From the NCBI RefSeq assembly GCF_011075055.1, contig NC_058147.1:14446001-14510000 (forward strand): a stretch of 64,000 nt of DNA. Reading direction: 5' to 3'. Under the pieces are notes generated by a model, which had not been told where the DNA came from, searched no databases, and was given only the letters and a program-made list of their open reading frames with translations. Numbering within the stretch: position 1 is the stretch's first letter; every line of letters begins with the position of its first letter. This document shows positions 1-12,373 of this stretch, in pieces. Source of the stretch: Mangifera indica (Eukaryota > Streptophyta > Magnoliopsida > Sapindales > Anacardiaceae). The translations under genes and the position numbers were made by a program.

Positions 1-1738
1 CTAATTTAATTTTTTTTAAATTTATCTATTTTCCAAATCCATAGCTTCAAGCTATTAGAAACCCAACTCAAATATTATTAATATAGAAATAAATATTGTT
101 GGCAATAAGAAATATCAACTTCTTCCAAAAGCAATTAGAGGTGTCTTTCCCCTCCCAATCAGCCAAAGGCTGTCCAAATTACCCAAATATCAATAATCTC
201 CTCCCCTTCTTCTCAATGCCAATAACCGATATTTATACTTCCAATATTTTAAATTTCAAATCCAAATATTATCTCAATCAAATCAAATATTTACTTATCA
301 TAAATATCCTATAATTAAATCAAATATATTATCCTAATTTAAATATGTTTTATTTATTTATTTTATTATTATTATTTATTTGATCCTAACACAAGCATAT
401 CAAAGGGGCATAACATATTCTAATGTCTTAGAAACAATAAGTAAACAATCTAATGTTAATGGTGCTAGTTTGGGAACGGTGTTTTGGATATGGTACATTG
501 AGCTTTTCTTGAAGTTTTTTGACAATTACATGCTAGCATTGAGAATTAGTTTTTTCACCTTGACAAGCTATATATGTGCCTGTGTTATATCTAATTTTCC
601 TTTGATAAGAGGAAATATTTAAACTTCTTTTAACAACTCCACGAGTGTTTAAATTTTAAGGCATTTCTGATTTATTGGGAGAAACATATTCGACTAAAAG
701 TTTTGGCAGACGGTGTATTGTTTCTCGCCACATACTTTTCATATTGGTCTTCTCTTTGAATCTATATTTCATAATTATATTTTGAGCAAAACTGTTATGC
801 TTATACTTTCACACCATTTGGAAGGAACGTGCCCCACCTCTTGGCTCTTAACCACGAAAAATTTTCCACCCACTTGCTCCTTTCAGGTTTTGGCCTTTGT
901 TGGCATGAAAAGAATTAACTTTCCTGGTAGGCAATAAAAATTGTGGTTCTTTGAACGAGGTGTTGCCGCCTTTTTATCTAGATCTAATTGTAATAAGAGT
1001 TGGAAGTATAAAACAACTCCAAACAACCATTTGTTTAGATGCTTTCCTCATTCCTAGTAAATTAGAATAGCAATTACTTACCTGGTTGCTCTATAATTTT
1101 GTTGGGGTTATAAACAAGGTCTTGTATTTGAAAAATCTGGGCTTCTTAGAATTCTCATCCCTATTATTTGTAACTTTAGTCCTATTGGCTTGGCATCTTT
1201 GTGGGTACTTTATGATTTGTCCAGAGTAAAAGCTTTGTCACTTGGTCCTTGACAGTCTTATGAAACGGTGTCAGTCTAATTTGTTTTTTGACTATTTTGG
1301 CCGTAGATTTAAGCTTCTGCTGTGAAACCCTTTCCTAGTGCTTATCATGATGCCATCCATGATCAGATATACCTTGTCTTCAATTTGGTTGTAGGCTCCA
1401 TCTCTTCATGCTATCCTAGTGAAGAGAGGATTCCCTGGCAATTTTTTAGGCCACTCTACTATCCAGTGAACTGGAATAAAGTCTGATGCATTTTCCCAAG
1501 CCATTCGATATTTCTCAAGGATTCTGTCTGGCTTTTTGAAAAAAAAAAAAAAAGTCTTGAATTAGCTGCAATCCATGCTCCAATTCATCCCTTTTGATAA
1601 AATACTTTGGACGAATAATGAATGGGGGCTTACTTCCTTTCACTTGCTATTTGCAATGTGGATTCACCCAGGTACAGCCCATCGGAGTGTCTCCCCTGTC
1701 ACAAAACATGGTTCTTTTGGATGCAAAGTATGACCATG
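1..1738. other. AT-rich stretch with no recognised gene
   Basis: I see no recognisable coding exon here. Open frames such as 380-622 and 713-937 are short and match no family I know. Because the dehydrogenase exon at 2789 starts with a clean 3' splice site and its upstream exon is absent, this stretch is probably part of a long intron of that gene, though it could also be sequence inserted into it. Confidence 0.4.
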
Positions 1739-2471
1739 CTCCATCTTCCATATGGTATCAATCAGAATATCTTGCATTGCTCTCATGGCCGTTTTGACTT
1801 TGTTGTGAGGATGACAATATCCCCTCATTTCTCCTGTGCTGTTGCTGAACTTGTCAGTATAAATATATTATGCTTCAAATCAGCTACATTTCTGCAACCA
1901 TCGGACATTAACCCTTGAGTAATGATGATCTTCTTCAGCCAACATGAACCTCCATCATGGAAAAATTGATGAATCGTATGCACCTCATGTATCACTATCT
2001 TTCTATAACAGTAATAGATAACAAGAGCCTGTGCATATCGTGAAGGAAGTTCCTTCACAATATGCACCCAAGTCTAAGTTATTCTTTGTAATCTTAAGGA
2101 TTCGCCTCCATCTTCCATATGTTATACAATCGGAATATCTTACATTGCTTGTGGCCATTTTGACTTTGCTGTGTCAACAACAATTTACCCTCATTTCTCA
2201 TGTTCTGTTGCTGAACATGGCAGTAGAAATATATTATTCTTCAAATCAGCTACACTTCTTCCACTTTCAGACTTAAATCCATGAGCGATGAAGATATTCT
2301 CTAGCCATCATGGACCTCTATCATGGAAACATTGAGGAATCATATGCACCCCATTTATCACAACATCTTTTTACAACAGTAATTGATAACAAGAGCCTGT
2401 GCATATTGTGAAGGAAGTTCTTTCACAATATGCACCCAAGTCTGTATTTCTCCTTGTAATCTTAAGGATAA
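1739..2471. repeat. Direct tandem duplication, two units of about 367 bp
   Basis: Unit 1 (about 1739-2103) and unit 2 (about 2106-2471) align along their whole length with scattered substitutions and small indels. Both start with ctccatcttccatatg and end with a taatcttaaggat-like stretch. Each unit carries a 37-nt near-perfect palindrome (2031-2067 and 2399-2435) with a stem of about 16 bp and a short loop. Neither unit keeps a long open frame. I do not recognise the sequence. It lies just upstream of the dehydrogenase exon, probably in an intron. Confidence 0.8.
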
Positions 2472-2788
2472 GTTTTCTAAACTGTTCCTCTTGTTCTAAT
2501 ATAAAGGTATTTTGTTCTATACAATCTTTGGCTAAGTATTTGAGCCCAGTCACACCCAGCTCACTCAGAGGAAGCTAATGCTTGTGCTTTTAGGTCTTTC
2601 TCATTGCCTTTTCCATTCTAACACAAATTGCAGATTACTTGAATTCACCAAATACTAGAACTTTTTTTTTTGTTTTTGCCTTTGTCTTATTTTTATTTTC
2701 GAGAAAGAGGGAATCATCTTATAAAATTCGCATTCACACGAAAAAATAAAATAAAACAAAAATTGTTGGTGTTAATGCATTTTGTCAG

Positions 2789-3557
2789 GATTCTCTTTTG
2801 GTGAATATTGCTCGTGGAGGTCTTTTGGACTACGACGCTGTTGTTCATTACCTAAGCAGTGGCCACTTGGGAGGGTTGGGCATGGATGTTGCTTGGACTG
2901 AGCCTTTTGATCCTGATGATCCAATTTTGAAGTTCAACAATGTTCTAATCACGCCACATGTTGCAGGAGTTACTGAACATTCTTACAGATCCATGGCTAA
3001 GGTATGCAGCATAAAAATATCAACTCATTTCTTTAAGTAATTTTTGATAGAATTTGGCTTGGGTCTGGTTTGCTTCTCTAAACCCAGTCAATTCATAGCA
3101 TCCTTTGGAAAATGTAGAGTGCATTTACTACCAAGCAGAAAATGTAAGACCTTGAGATTGAAACTAAACTTATTGTTTTATGTTGACAAATTTTGATTAA
3201 TAAATTTGAGACCTGAAGTTACAGAAGAGGTGTTAGGAATTATAAGGGATTGATTGCAGTTTTAATTTCTCCAGTCTGTTTTTCTTGAATTGTAAGATGG
3301 TTGCTTAATTGTGACTGAAAAATGGGTACAGTGGTGCACCAAAAGTTTAGCCCATTTTGTGAATTTAATTCTGCTTATGTTGCACTTTCAAAATGTAATA
3401 ACCATATATGCTCCCGGTTAATTACATAGAGCTTGGATTATAGTTGTTTTTTTGAGTAGATGAACTAAATGTTGCTTTCCATTAACAGGTTGTCGGGGAT
3501 GTTGCTCTTCAGCTTCATGCTGGAACTTCTTTGACAGGGATAGAGATTGTCAACTGA
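2789..3557 (+). CDS. D-isomer-specific 2-hydroxyacid dehydrogenase, 3' part (last two exons)
   Basis: Two exons are visible: 2789-3001 (71 codons, phase 0) and 3489-3557 (22 codons plus TGA). The intron runs 3002-3488 with GT and AG ends. The 93 residues are the C-terminal part of the NAD-binding and catalytic domains of the D-2-hydroxyacid dehydrogenase family. All three catalytic positions of the family are present in this piece: Arg in NIARGG (fragment residue 9), Glu in DVAWTEPF (38) and His in ITPHVAG (57). The wording, with a GHLGGLGMDVAW stretch and a GIEIVN C-terminus, matches the plant protein I recall as Arabidopsis At1g72190, so this is the true gene end. The substrate is not known from sequence; serine-pathway or glyoxylate-type reductases are the nearest relatives. 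Exons coding for the N-terminal two thirds are not within the 2.8 kb upstream and must lie before the window. Confidence 0.92.
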
Positions 3558-3882
3558 TTCAATTCAGGGTTCATTCCTCGGCCATTGAAGGAACATCTAT
3601 TAGTTCATATTATTAAATACAATTATTTAAATGTTAAAATCCAGAAACATCACTAGAATCTTTGTTGGCTTTTGGCTGAACTAAATGTCTCTTTCTTTTA
3701 ATGATCTAAGTAATTGAAATTTTCGTTATCAACAGGATGATAATGCATTAAATGATATCCTGATTTAGTTATTTTGTTTCTTAATTAGAAACTGAATCAT
3801 AATAATATTTAATAGAGAAATTAATTAAAGTGACCCTTTAAGAGGGGATGTATACGAATATGTACTCATTACTTTATTCTTT

Positions 3883-3928
<46 letters not shown>

Positions 3929-5059
3929 ACCTTGATATTTACAATCAAACAAACATCACAAGAAGTTTTATTTATTAGATAATTGAGTATTGTTGGTTGG
4001 TGTGCTAGATTAATTTTTTATGTTTGTAGTGCATTTCTTAAATGATTAGTGTTATGTGCATGATGTTAGACAAACGTTGATGAGGTTGTGATATCATTCA
4101 TAAAGATGTTTAGGGTTAATATTGTTGAACAGATACAAAAGATTAAACAAGAATTCAATGTAATTTGTAAAGTCAAAAAAAAAAAAAAATCTTATTAATA
4201 ATCTGATAATTTGATCGACTGTTTTGAATGATAAGACTCGTGCCTTTATATGAGTTTATTTTCTTAACTAGACTATGAAAATTTACTAATATCGGTTTAA
4301 CTAAAATTAAAAATATTAATTTATTCCAAATTCTAAGAAACTATGAGTCTGGGAAATAATATTAATAAACTTTAATAAAATTGAGTTTTTCTAAATAAAT
4401 ATTTCTAAAAACTTTTTATTATATTTAATAACTTCCTCAACTCAAAATAGGATTCTTGAAATTATTAAAAAAAAAATATTAATAAAATATTCAATTAATT
4501 AAACTAGATTAGGAAACTTGTCTCCACATGATTTGCCACCTCATGTCACATAAGCACACCACATTATTTTGTTATGTCATGTCAAACATGTCACGTCAAT
4601 CACTCATTCTCCCTCTTGCTTCTAACTTGTTTCTTTAATGTGCTTATTCATTTTTCTCACCCAACCTCCTTCTTCCCTTAGAGCTTTTCTTGACTTGTTT
4701 TCTTTTTATAATTTAGTATTATTTTTCTTCCACAATTGGAATATCTTGATCCTCCATCATTCTTCCCTACAAAAAAGAAAAGAGACTCGTCCTCTAGTTA
4801 TCATCATATAATGTACCATCTAAACATAAAAAAATATCATACCAAGTTTGAATCTTTCCTTTACTTGATTTAAATTTTGGTTCCAAATTTGTAATCATTC
4901 CATAATATTTTTCTTAAGTTGACTGGCAATCATGTAATTCTCTTTAAGAAATGTAACAAAGTCACCTTAATCAAAGTAGAGATCATCTTTATCAATAACT
5001 TGTGAGCCATTGGGTTGTGTAAGAGTGTAAAACAACCTCCTCTCTATATCTTCTTCATG
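3558..5059. other. 3' flank of the dehydrogenase gene and AT-rich intergenic DNA
   Basis: This holds the presumed 3' UTR, an AT microsatellite and unannotated sequence. The part after about 4440 is mildly reminiscent of retroelement debris, but I found no domain. Its right end joins the outer copia element at the cccag target site (5060-5064). Confidence 0.4.
3889..3924. repeat. (TA)n microsatellite
   Basis: An uninterrupted AT dinucleotide run of about 36 bp, roughly 330 bp downstream of the dehydrogenase stop codon. Confidence 0.95.
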
Positions 5060-5064
5060 CCCAG

Positions 5065-5423
5065 TGTTGGACATCTAACATGTCAAATTTTGTAAATCAA
5101 ATTATAGGAAATTACTTACCCAAATTTGATTTTGTATTCGAGATGCATCCAAAGCATTCCAACTACATGATTTTTACAACACGATTTGCTCTCACGCACT
5201 TTGTATTTGGATTCTAGAGGAGACCTTTTGGTGGCCTTGTATTTTGGTTTTATGTTTTTTCTTTCTTGGGAGGAAAGAATGATTTTTGTCACTTTTTCAT
5301 TTGGTAGTTTTATGATATTTTTATATATGTTCAAATGCCTTTAAACCACCCTTCTGATTGCCCAACTGCAGTTAATTCCAAATGGGTCGGGTCGACCCGT
5401 CATAGGTGGATATAAACCCAATA
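5065..5423 (-). repeat. LTR of copia 1 (3' LTR in the sense of the element)
   Basis: Aligns end to end with 24519-24877 and has exactly the same length. It contains the gggtcgggtcgaccc tract near its right end. The purine-rich stretch expected next to a 3' LTR is seen on the minus strand just inside it (gtaagtggaga, beginning at 5424 in + coordinates). Confidence 0.93.
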
Positions 5424-5496
5424 TCTCCACTTACATATAACAGGAGATCGAATCAAATACTTACACATAAAAATCTTATATAATAGTACATTTCAT

Positions 5497-6630
5497 ACTT
5501 GCAAATGTGTTGTGCGATATTACAAACAACCTGTATTTAAGAACTAATTATTTTGCATCTATTAGAAATAACATATCTTTTTTCAACCTAGAAAAAAGAT
5601 ATAATAGATCATTAGTCTCGTTGTGCCCAGACCCTAGTTAGTAAAACTGTGTATGATCGGCGTTTCTATTTAATTCACGTATTAAATATAATGTTTAGAA
5701 TTTTTGAATCTGAAACATATTAAATGCACATTTCATAAGTTTCTCATATTAAAGGCATATTAAACGGTCATTTTATTCGTTTTTTCTTTTTTTGAATTGT
5801 TAAGGAATCCAAAACGAAGTAGTTTTGATGCCTAAATTTAAAGTATGAAAGTGTTCCTTTAATTTTCAATTAATTACCATAGTGCTGAGAAAAAAAAACA
5901 TATTTTTTTCAAACATCTAACCTCTTCATTTATCACATTAGGTTCATACTCATTACTGCAATTAAAATTTTTTCATATAATTTTTTTACACCAAATTGAT
6001 TTTTTTTTTTGTCAAGCTCAACTCTTCATCTTCATTATTCTCAGAAAAGGTAAACTTTTATTGTATTGTTTTTTACTTGTTTGTAACTTCATCATATTTA
6101 TAATTCCTTTAATATTTGATATATGAATTAATTTGAGACATCGATCGTTTATTAATGTTGTTACATATTCACTTGGTGGTCAATTAAATATTTTACATAT
6201 AAATTGTTATATTTATTTTAACCAGAGATTCTATAAAAAGTGCTAAAATTATTATTTATATTACCATATTTTTAAATACATATTATTGACGATGTATCAT
6301 ATTACACTCGTATATACACGTTTCGAATTTTTCCCATATCTAAATTTTATGACTATTTTTTTATAAACGTATTTTTTACCATTCATCGTATCATGCCCGT
6401 ATAATTCTCATACAGGTTTTTTTCTAGTACTCGTATTTACGAACTAGCTCCTTTTAATCTTTTATTATTATTATGTTATTTTTCTATATGTCCATGATCA
6501 AATCCATTCTCTTTTATAAGTAACAAGGTTGGTCAATCAAGGGATACACGTAATATATATAAGTCTTTCTCTTTTATTGAAAATTCTCAATTTAAACTTA
6601 GTTGTTTTTCTAGTTATATTTCATAGACCG
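5497..6630. mobile_element. Unidentified insertion of about 1.1 kb inside copia 1
   Basis: When copia 1 is compared with its relative copia 2, homology runs to about 5496 and resumes near 6635 (compare 15690-15790). The intervening DNA has no counterpart. A tttcata repeat occurs on both edges (about 5490 and 6624), which could be part of a target duplication. I found no coding domain or clear terminal repeats, so the class is unknown and the edges are uncertain by some tens of bases. Confidence 0.5.
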
Positions 6631-7860
6631 AATTGTGTGTGCCCATAGATGTTAAACTAAGATAGCAATACTAAAAATAAATATTAAATAACAACAAAGA
6701 GTCTAAAGGTACTGAAATAAGGAAATCCTCATAAAGTCTTAGAAAGTAAGGAAGTAGGGATTTATTCTCTCACTATTTCTATTGGTCGTCTTACTTATGC
6801 ACATATAGTATGAAACATGTGTTACAGTATACATTCTCCACAAATGTCATACATTAACACTATACAAATCTTGGTTCAGTTGCTACACCTAGTGTCTAAT
6901 TTGAGTTCTTACTCATTTTCACAGTTACAAGTATTTATCAAGAACTCACATCTAACATCCACAAGTTATTCGGACGTAGAAAATTCAAATTGATCATTAT
7001 CAAATGTATTTATCCATGATCTCATCTTGATAAATCATCAATATGACATTTCGATTAATAATTCATTTCTCGAGCAACTTGTCTCTTCTTTATGCACTTT
7101 CTCAGCATTATCTTTCTCAAGAATTATGTCTTATCTTTGCATACGCTCTCAATGCCAAAGGTAATTGCTTGTGTAAGTAAGTCAATCTCTAACTTGTGTA
7201 ACATTATAATCTTATTGAGCTTTCAAACAAAACGATGTATATATAGTAAAACACCAAGAATTTGGAGATGCAAATTTAAAATAGAATGAACTTAAATTCA
7301 TGATTTTCGACGTTATGTTACGAGTACAATATATAAACTCAACAACTTATTAATCACAATCTATGCAATCCAAGAGATTTAACATATGCAAGATATATAT
7401 CTTTTGAAGCAAGTTTGGTCAAAGGATCAGTGATTATATGATGTATAAAAATATATTGTACTCTCACTTCCCTCTTGAAATGATATGTTCTTACAAAATA
7501 GTACCTATTATCAATATATTTGGCTCTACTATAAAATTTGATATCTTTTATAAAAAGTATCTCAACTTAATTACGACAATGGACAATTATTACTGCAACT
7601 ATATCATCTTATATATCTAGATTCACGAAGAATCTTCTTAACCAAATAGTTTATTGCATAATCATTGAACATGATAAATACTCAAACTCTATTGTGGATA
7701 AGACTATGCACGTTATTTTTTTATTGTTCTATGATATAAGCCCTTTTTGGAGTAATAATGCATAACCAGAAGTAGATTTGTGTTGGTCTAAATCACCCCT
7801 TCAACTGATATTTAAATAGTCAATTAAAAGTAAATTTGATCCTTGATAAGATAAAAAATA

Positions 7861-8595
7861 GGCCAAACAACTATTTCCCACCCAAGGTATGCTGTAATGA
7901 CAAGTTTCCACCCTTTAACTATGGAAACACTAAATACCCACCCATAGCCGGTTAAATTTAACAGAACCTTAACGCCTGAAAATTTTATCTCTTTTTGTCC
8001 CCCTAAACTTTAAAAACTAAAATTTTCCCTTAGCCTAAGTTTTAAAAAACGGCAGTTTCACCCTAGGGTTTGGTTTTGAAATCTCCGACAACATCTTTGG
8101 CTCCATTGCCGACGACCTCTCTCTCCCGAAGCATCCTCTCCTTCCGAAGATCTCTTTCCTCCCATTTGGAGGGTCGATCGACGTCAGAGACATCTTAGGA
8201 GACGAGACGAAGTTTTCTGTCTCCCAAGGCGTCTCTGACATCAATCGACCCTCCAAATGGGAGCAAAGAGATTGCCAGAAGGAGAGGATGCTTCGGGAGG
8301 GAGAGGCCGTCGGCAATAGAGCCAGAGATATCGTCGAAGATTTCAAAACCAAACCCTAAGGTGAAACTGTCATTTTTTAAAACTTAGGCTAGGGGAAAAT
8401 TTTAGTTTTCAAAGTTTAGGGGGGCAAAAATAGATTATATTTTAGTTTATTTTTTAATATTATAGAGAAAATAGTAATTTTACCCTTACCACCATTATTT
8501 TTAACTAGCCATGGGTAGGTATTTGGTGTTTCCATAGTTAAAGGGTGGAAACTTGTCATTATAGCATACCTTGTGTGGGAAATAGTCGTTTGGCC
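7861..8595. mobile_element. Mutator-like foldback element, copy A
   Basis: The element starts ggccaaac and ends gtttggcc. Its two halves are near-complete inverted repeats of about 360 bp meeting near 8225. It is flanked by a perfect 9-bp target duplication taaaaaata (7852-7860 and 8596-8604), the length typical of Mutator-like elements. It lies inside the RNase H region of copia 1. There is no transposase, so it is non-autonomous. Related copies are at 38230, 52939 and 57462. Confidence 0.9.
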
Positions 8596-9190
8596 TAAAA
8601 AATAATCCACAATATCCTTTAGATATATCAATATCCTCTTGATAGCCTTCTAGTATGTTTTTCCAAGATTTGACTAATATACACTAACTAGCGTGATAAT
8701 AGAATAAATATCTAGGCATATACACATTATAGTATACATAAGACATCCAATAATATTTGAATAGGATATTTTTGACATTTCTCTTCGTTCATTTTGAGTT
8801 TTAAGATATATCTCTCCACTTAATAATTTGTCATTTTACACGAGTAACAATGGATTTATAGTTTACCGTATTGAATTATTCTAGAATTTTTTGAATATAA
8901 TACTCTTACGATAAAATCAAAAGTTTCTTTAAACAATCCCTCTTGATTTTAATTCCTAATATGTAATCTATTTCACCATTATCCTTTATGTCAAAATTAA
9001 TAGATAACCAACCTTTGATTGTCATCATATATTTCAAATCGTTTCTAACTGTCAACACATTATCATGTACAAAGATAGAGTTGTAAACTTTTGTCATTAA
9101 ACTTTTTGATATAAATATAGTGGTCTTGATCAATCGTTTTAAAATCATAAGATATTGTAGCCGTATAAAATTTCAATTACCATTATCTAG
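8596..9190 (-). pseudogene. Copia 1 reverse transcriptase / RNase H remnant
   Basis: On the minus strand, 8906-9148 reads a reverse-transcriptase C-terminal stretch with FVHDNVLTVRNDLKYM followed by GWLSINFDIKDNGEIDYILGIKI, the pattern downstream of the copia YVDD box. Farther along (lower coordinates), RNase H-like sequence is broken by stops. It stops at the copy A insertion and resumes beyond it (7700-7850). There is no long open frame, so it is dead. Confidence 0.75.
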
Positions 9191-10506
9191 ATGATTATTT
9201 TAGGTCAATTATTGATTTTTGAAGCTTGCATACTTTGTGTTTCTGATCCTTAACAATGAAACCTGCTAGTTGTTTTGTGTAGATTTTTTGGTCAAATTTC
9301 CACTAAGGAAAGTTGTCTTGATATTCAGTTAATGCAACTCTAAATCCAAATGTGCTATTATAATTAGAATTAAATGGATTGAAGTAAATCTTACAACTAG
9401 TGTGCTTTTTACTGAGTATAGTGTATTGCCAAAAAGCGGGTTTTAAATATACTATTGAGTTGTTCGTCTTATGTTTGAATTTAAGAATCTATATGTTTCC
9501 AAAGGGTTTTTAATCTAGTGATAAGTCAACCAAGCTCCAGACTTGGTGTATTTTCATGTGTTTTATCTCTTTTTCTAATGCATTTACTTATTTTTTCCTT
9601 ATCAGGGGATGAGAAAGTTTCATTTATGATTTTAGGTTCTTCATCATCTTGGGGAGTAATAATGAAAATCTTGTTTTCAATTTCAAAAGCATTGCTTGGG
9701 AACTCAAAAGTCCACTCTTATGCAATTAAAGATAATCGTTTCTACTATTTGAAATAAATTGGAGCTCAATTTCATTGTTCCCACTTAGTTGAAATGGATA
9801 AGACAAACAATTGAGGATTATTGTTCCTATTATCTAAAATAAGGTAGAGCTTAATCTCATTTGCTTCTATTGTCTAAAACAGGTAAATGTATTATCTTTT
9901 AGGATTCAACTAATGGTTGTTGAGATTTACTTATTCCTCAATCATCTTTCATCACATATAATGATGACCTATATCAATATCACTCTTATTAAGAAAAAAA
10001 CATCCTCTATGAATGTAACATCTCAGGATATAAATTTAGTTAATTTTTTAGTGGAATCCTCTCCAATGAACATATACCTTTTGGAGTGTTTATTGTATCT
10101 TATAAAGATACATTTCTATCCGCTCAGTCCTAATTTCTAAAAATTATAAGAAGAGTCATGGAAATTTGTTGCTAACCCTTAAGGTTGTAATGCATTTAGA
10201 TCAGACTTTCTACTTGTCCATAACTTACAAAGAGTGGACGCAACTAATTTAATAGACAGATGGTTAAATGTATACGCAACAGATAATAACATATCCCCTC
10301 AAAATTGTATTGCAGGATTTGTCTATTCCATCATTAACCTAAACATTTTTTATGAAGTTTACTTTCTCCTCTTCGTTGTACTAATTTATAGTGGAGTTCT
10401 TAGAATTGTTAGTTGTCTTACTATTTTTTTATTACACAATTCATTGAACTTTTCAATCTCATTTATATAGTATTTAAAGCAGTCTATTGCTTGTAACAAT
10501 ACTAAA

Positions 10507-10965
10507 TCAAGTATAGTTATCTATAAAAACAATGATATATAAGGCAACATGCCTTCTTTTAACATTCATAGGACCATATATATTTGAATATACAAATTGC
10601 AAAGGAAGTTCAACTCTTACAGTTTTGTCAAATAGTTTTCTACTAATTTTTCCAACTAGATAATGCTCATATGTAGATAATCCAAGTTTTGTGAAAGTTC
10701 TTAAAAAACTTTCATAGGCCAATCTATACATTCTATCTTGGCCAAAATGTCATAATCTAACATCCCATAGATTTGCATTTACATCCATACTATTGAGAAT
10801 AACAAATAATGAAAAACTAACATTATTATTATCATAATAAAGGGTGTCTAATACCATAAAAACATTCAACAACAAACCAAATCCATATAAATCACTACTA
10901 TTATATATTTTGATAAACAACCTAGAAAAATTTAAATTATATCTTAGTTTAAGTAGAATAAACAC
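10507..10965 (-). pseudogene. Copia 1 integrase remnant
   Basis: The minus-strand frame at 10507-10731 encodes a pre-integrase/integrase stretch: a CLLGK-like sequence (EHYLVGKISRKLFD), then YGPMNVKRRH and FIDNYT, the usual start of the copia integrase core. The adjoining minus-strand frame 10750-10965 is diverged sequence of the same polyprotein. Stops and frameshifts disable it. Order on the minus strand (integrase before reverse transcriptase) is that of copia elements. Confidence 0.65.
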
Positions 10966-12373
10966 TAAAATTAAAATTCATCGAATGTCTTAAGCATATA
11001 AGATTTTATGTAGGTATACGATTCAACTACTTTGCAAAACTAATTTGTGCGTGTCTCTCACTCTTACTTCAACCCTTATGTTGTTACCTACATAAATCAA
11101 TCTCGTCTCTTACAGAATTCAACAAATTTATACAAAAGCTTCTTTGTCATGAGCTACATGGTTTATGGCTCATGATTCCACAATCCATATAGGATGAGAT
11201 TCAATTAATTGCATAATATTGAAAACTAAAGTTTTATCACTTAATATAGATTCAAAGAATATTTTTTTCAACTTTGTGCATTCACGAGTGAAATAACCAT
11301 TTGTTGCTACAATTATAACATCTCATCTTACTTTTATCTCTCTTTCCAGCACATTTCCCCTCTTTCATTGAAATTGCGTATTCTCATTTTTAGAGCCTTG
11401 TACACTCTCCTTCCTCTTCTCGAACTTGTGCTATTTACTTTTAAAGCCAGAAAAAACTCTTGAAACTTGACTCTACAAAATATGCATGAGCATTTGGTCC
11501 AGCTATCTGAAAGTGTTAGTCCTTTAGCTTAATGTGGTGAGAAATATTAGTGAAAGTATTTATATTCTTATTGTGAATCATATGCATCTTCATATGTTCC
11601 TGCCAATTAGGAAAAGATCATAATATTGTATGAACCTATTGTTTATTTGTCAGGTTGTGCCTGCTAACTTCAGTGTCATAATCATATTTGATATGTCCCT
11701 TAGATGTTGTTTCATCGACTTGTTAGGGGCATTGTTATATCTGTTAAATTTGATGGTCAACAATGTTAGTTGAGGGACTATAGTTCTTCCAAATTTTTCT
11801 TAAAAAAAAAAAAATCCTTCCAACGTATACAGTTAAGCTTTAATGGTATTCATATACCAAATCATCATTCATGATAGAGATATGTATAATTTGGTTCAAA
11901 CCATAAAACCAGACTAAACAATTCAAAAATTACGGTTTGGTTTGGATTATAAAACGGTTTGATTTGGGTTGAAAATTTTTTGAAAAATGATTTACGATTT
12001 TGGTTACGATTTGAACTATTTTCAAACCAAATCAAACCGTAAACCATATATATATAATTATTATTATTATATTATATATAAAAAATATTTTATTTTATAA
12101 AAATTATTAAAACCTTACCTACCCCAAACTTTCTTTTTAGCCTTATCTCATCGCTAGAATCCATAGTTCTATCACTATCGTTTTGGTCTCAGTCATCATC
12201 TGAAGCATCGGTCAACTTGTCGTCGATCAACTCATCGTCTCAAGTTGGCTTGATTATGGGTTTTTGTTTGTAAACATTGACATTTAATTAGCCTAATGTA
12301 TATATGTATAGAATAATCTCTTTAATTAATGTTAGTATGATATTATCTAATGTATAGTTTATCAAATTTTGTA

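Noticed and set aside
380..622. 80-codon frame upstream of the dehydrogenase exons
   Set aside because: No family resemblance, no conserved splice context, and it does not match the N-terminal part expected for the dehydrogenase.
8035..8352. 105-codon minus-strand frame
   Set aside because: It lies wholly within foldback copy A and is explained by its inverted arms.
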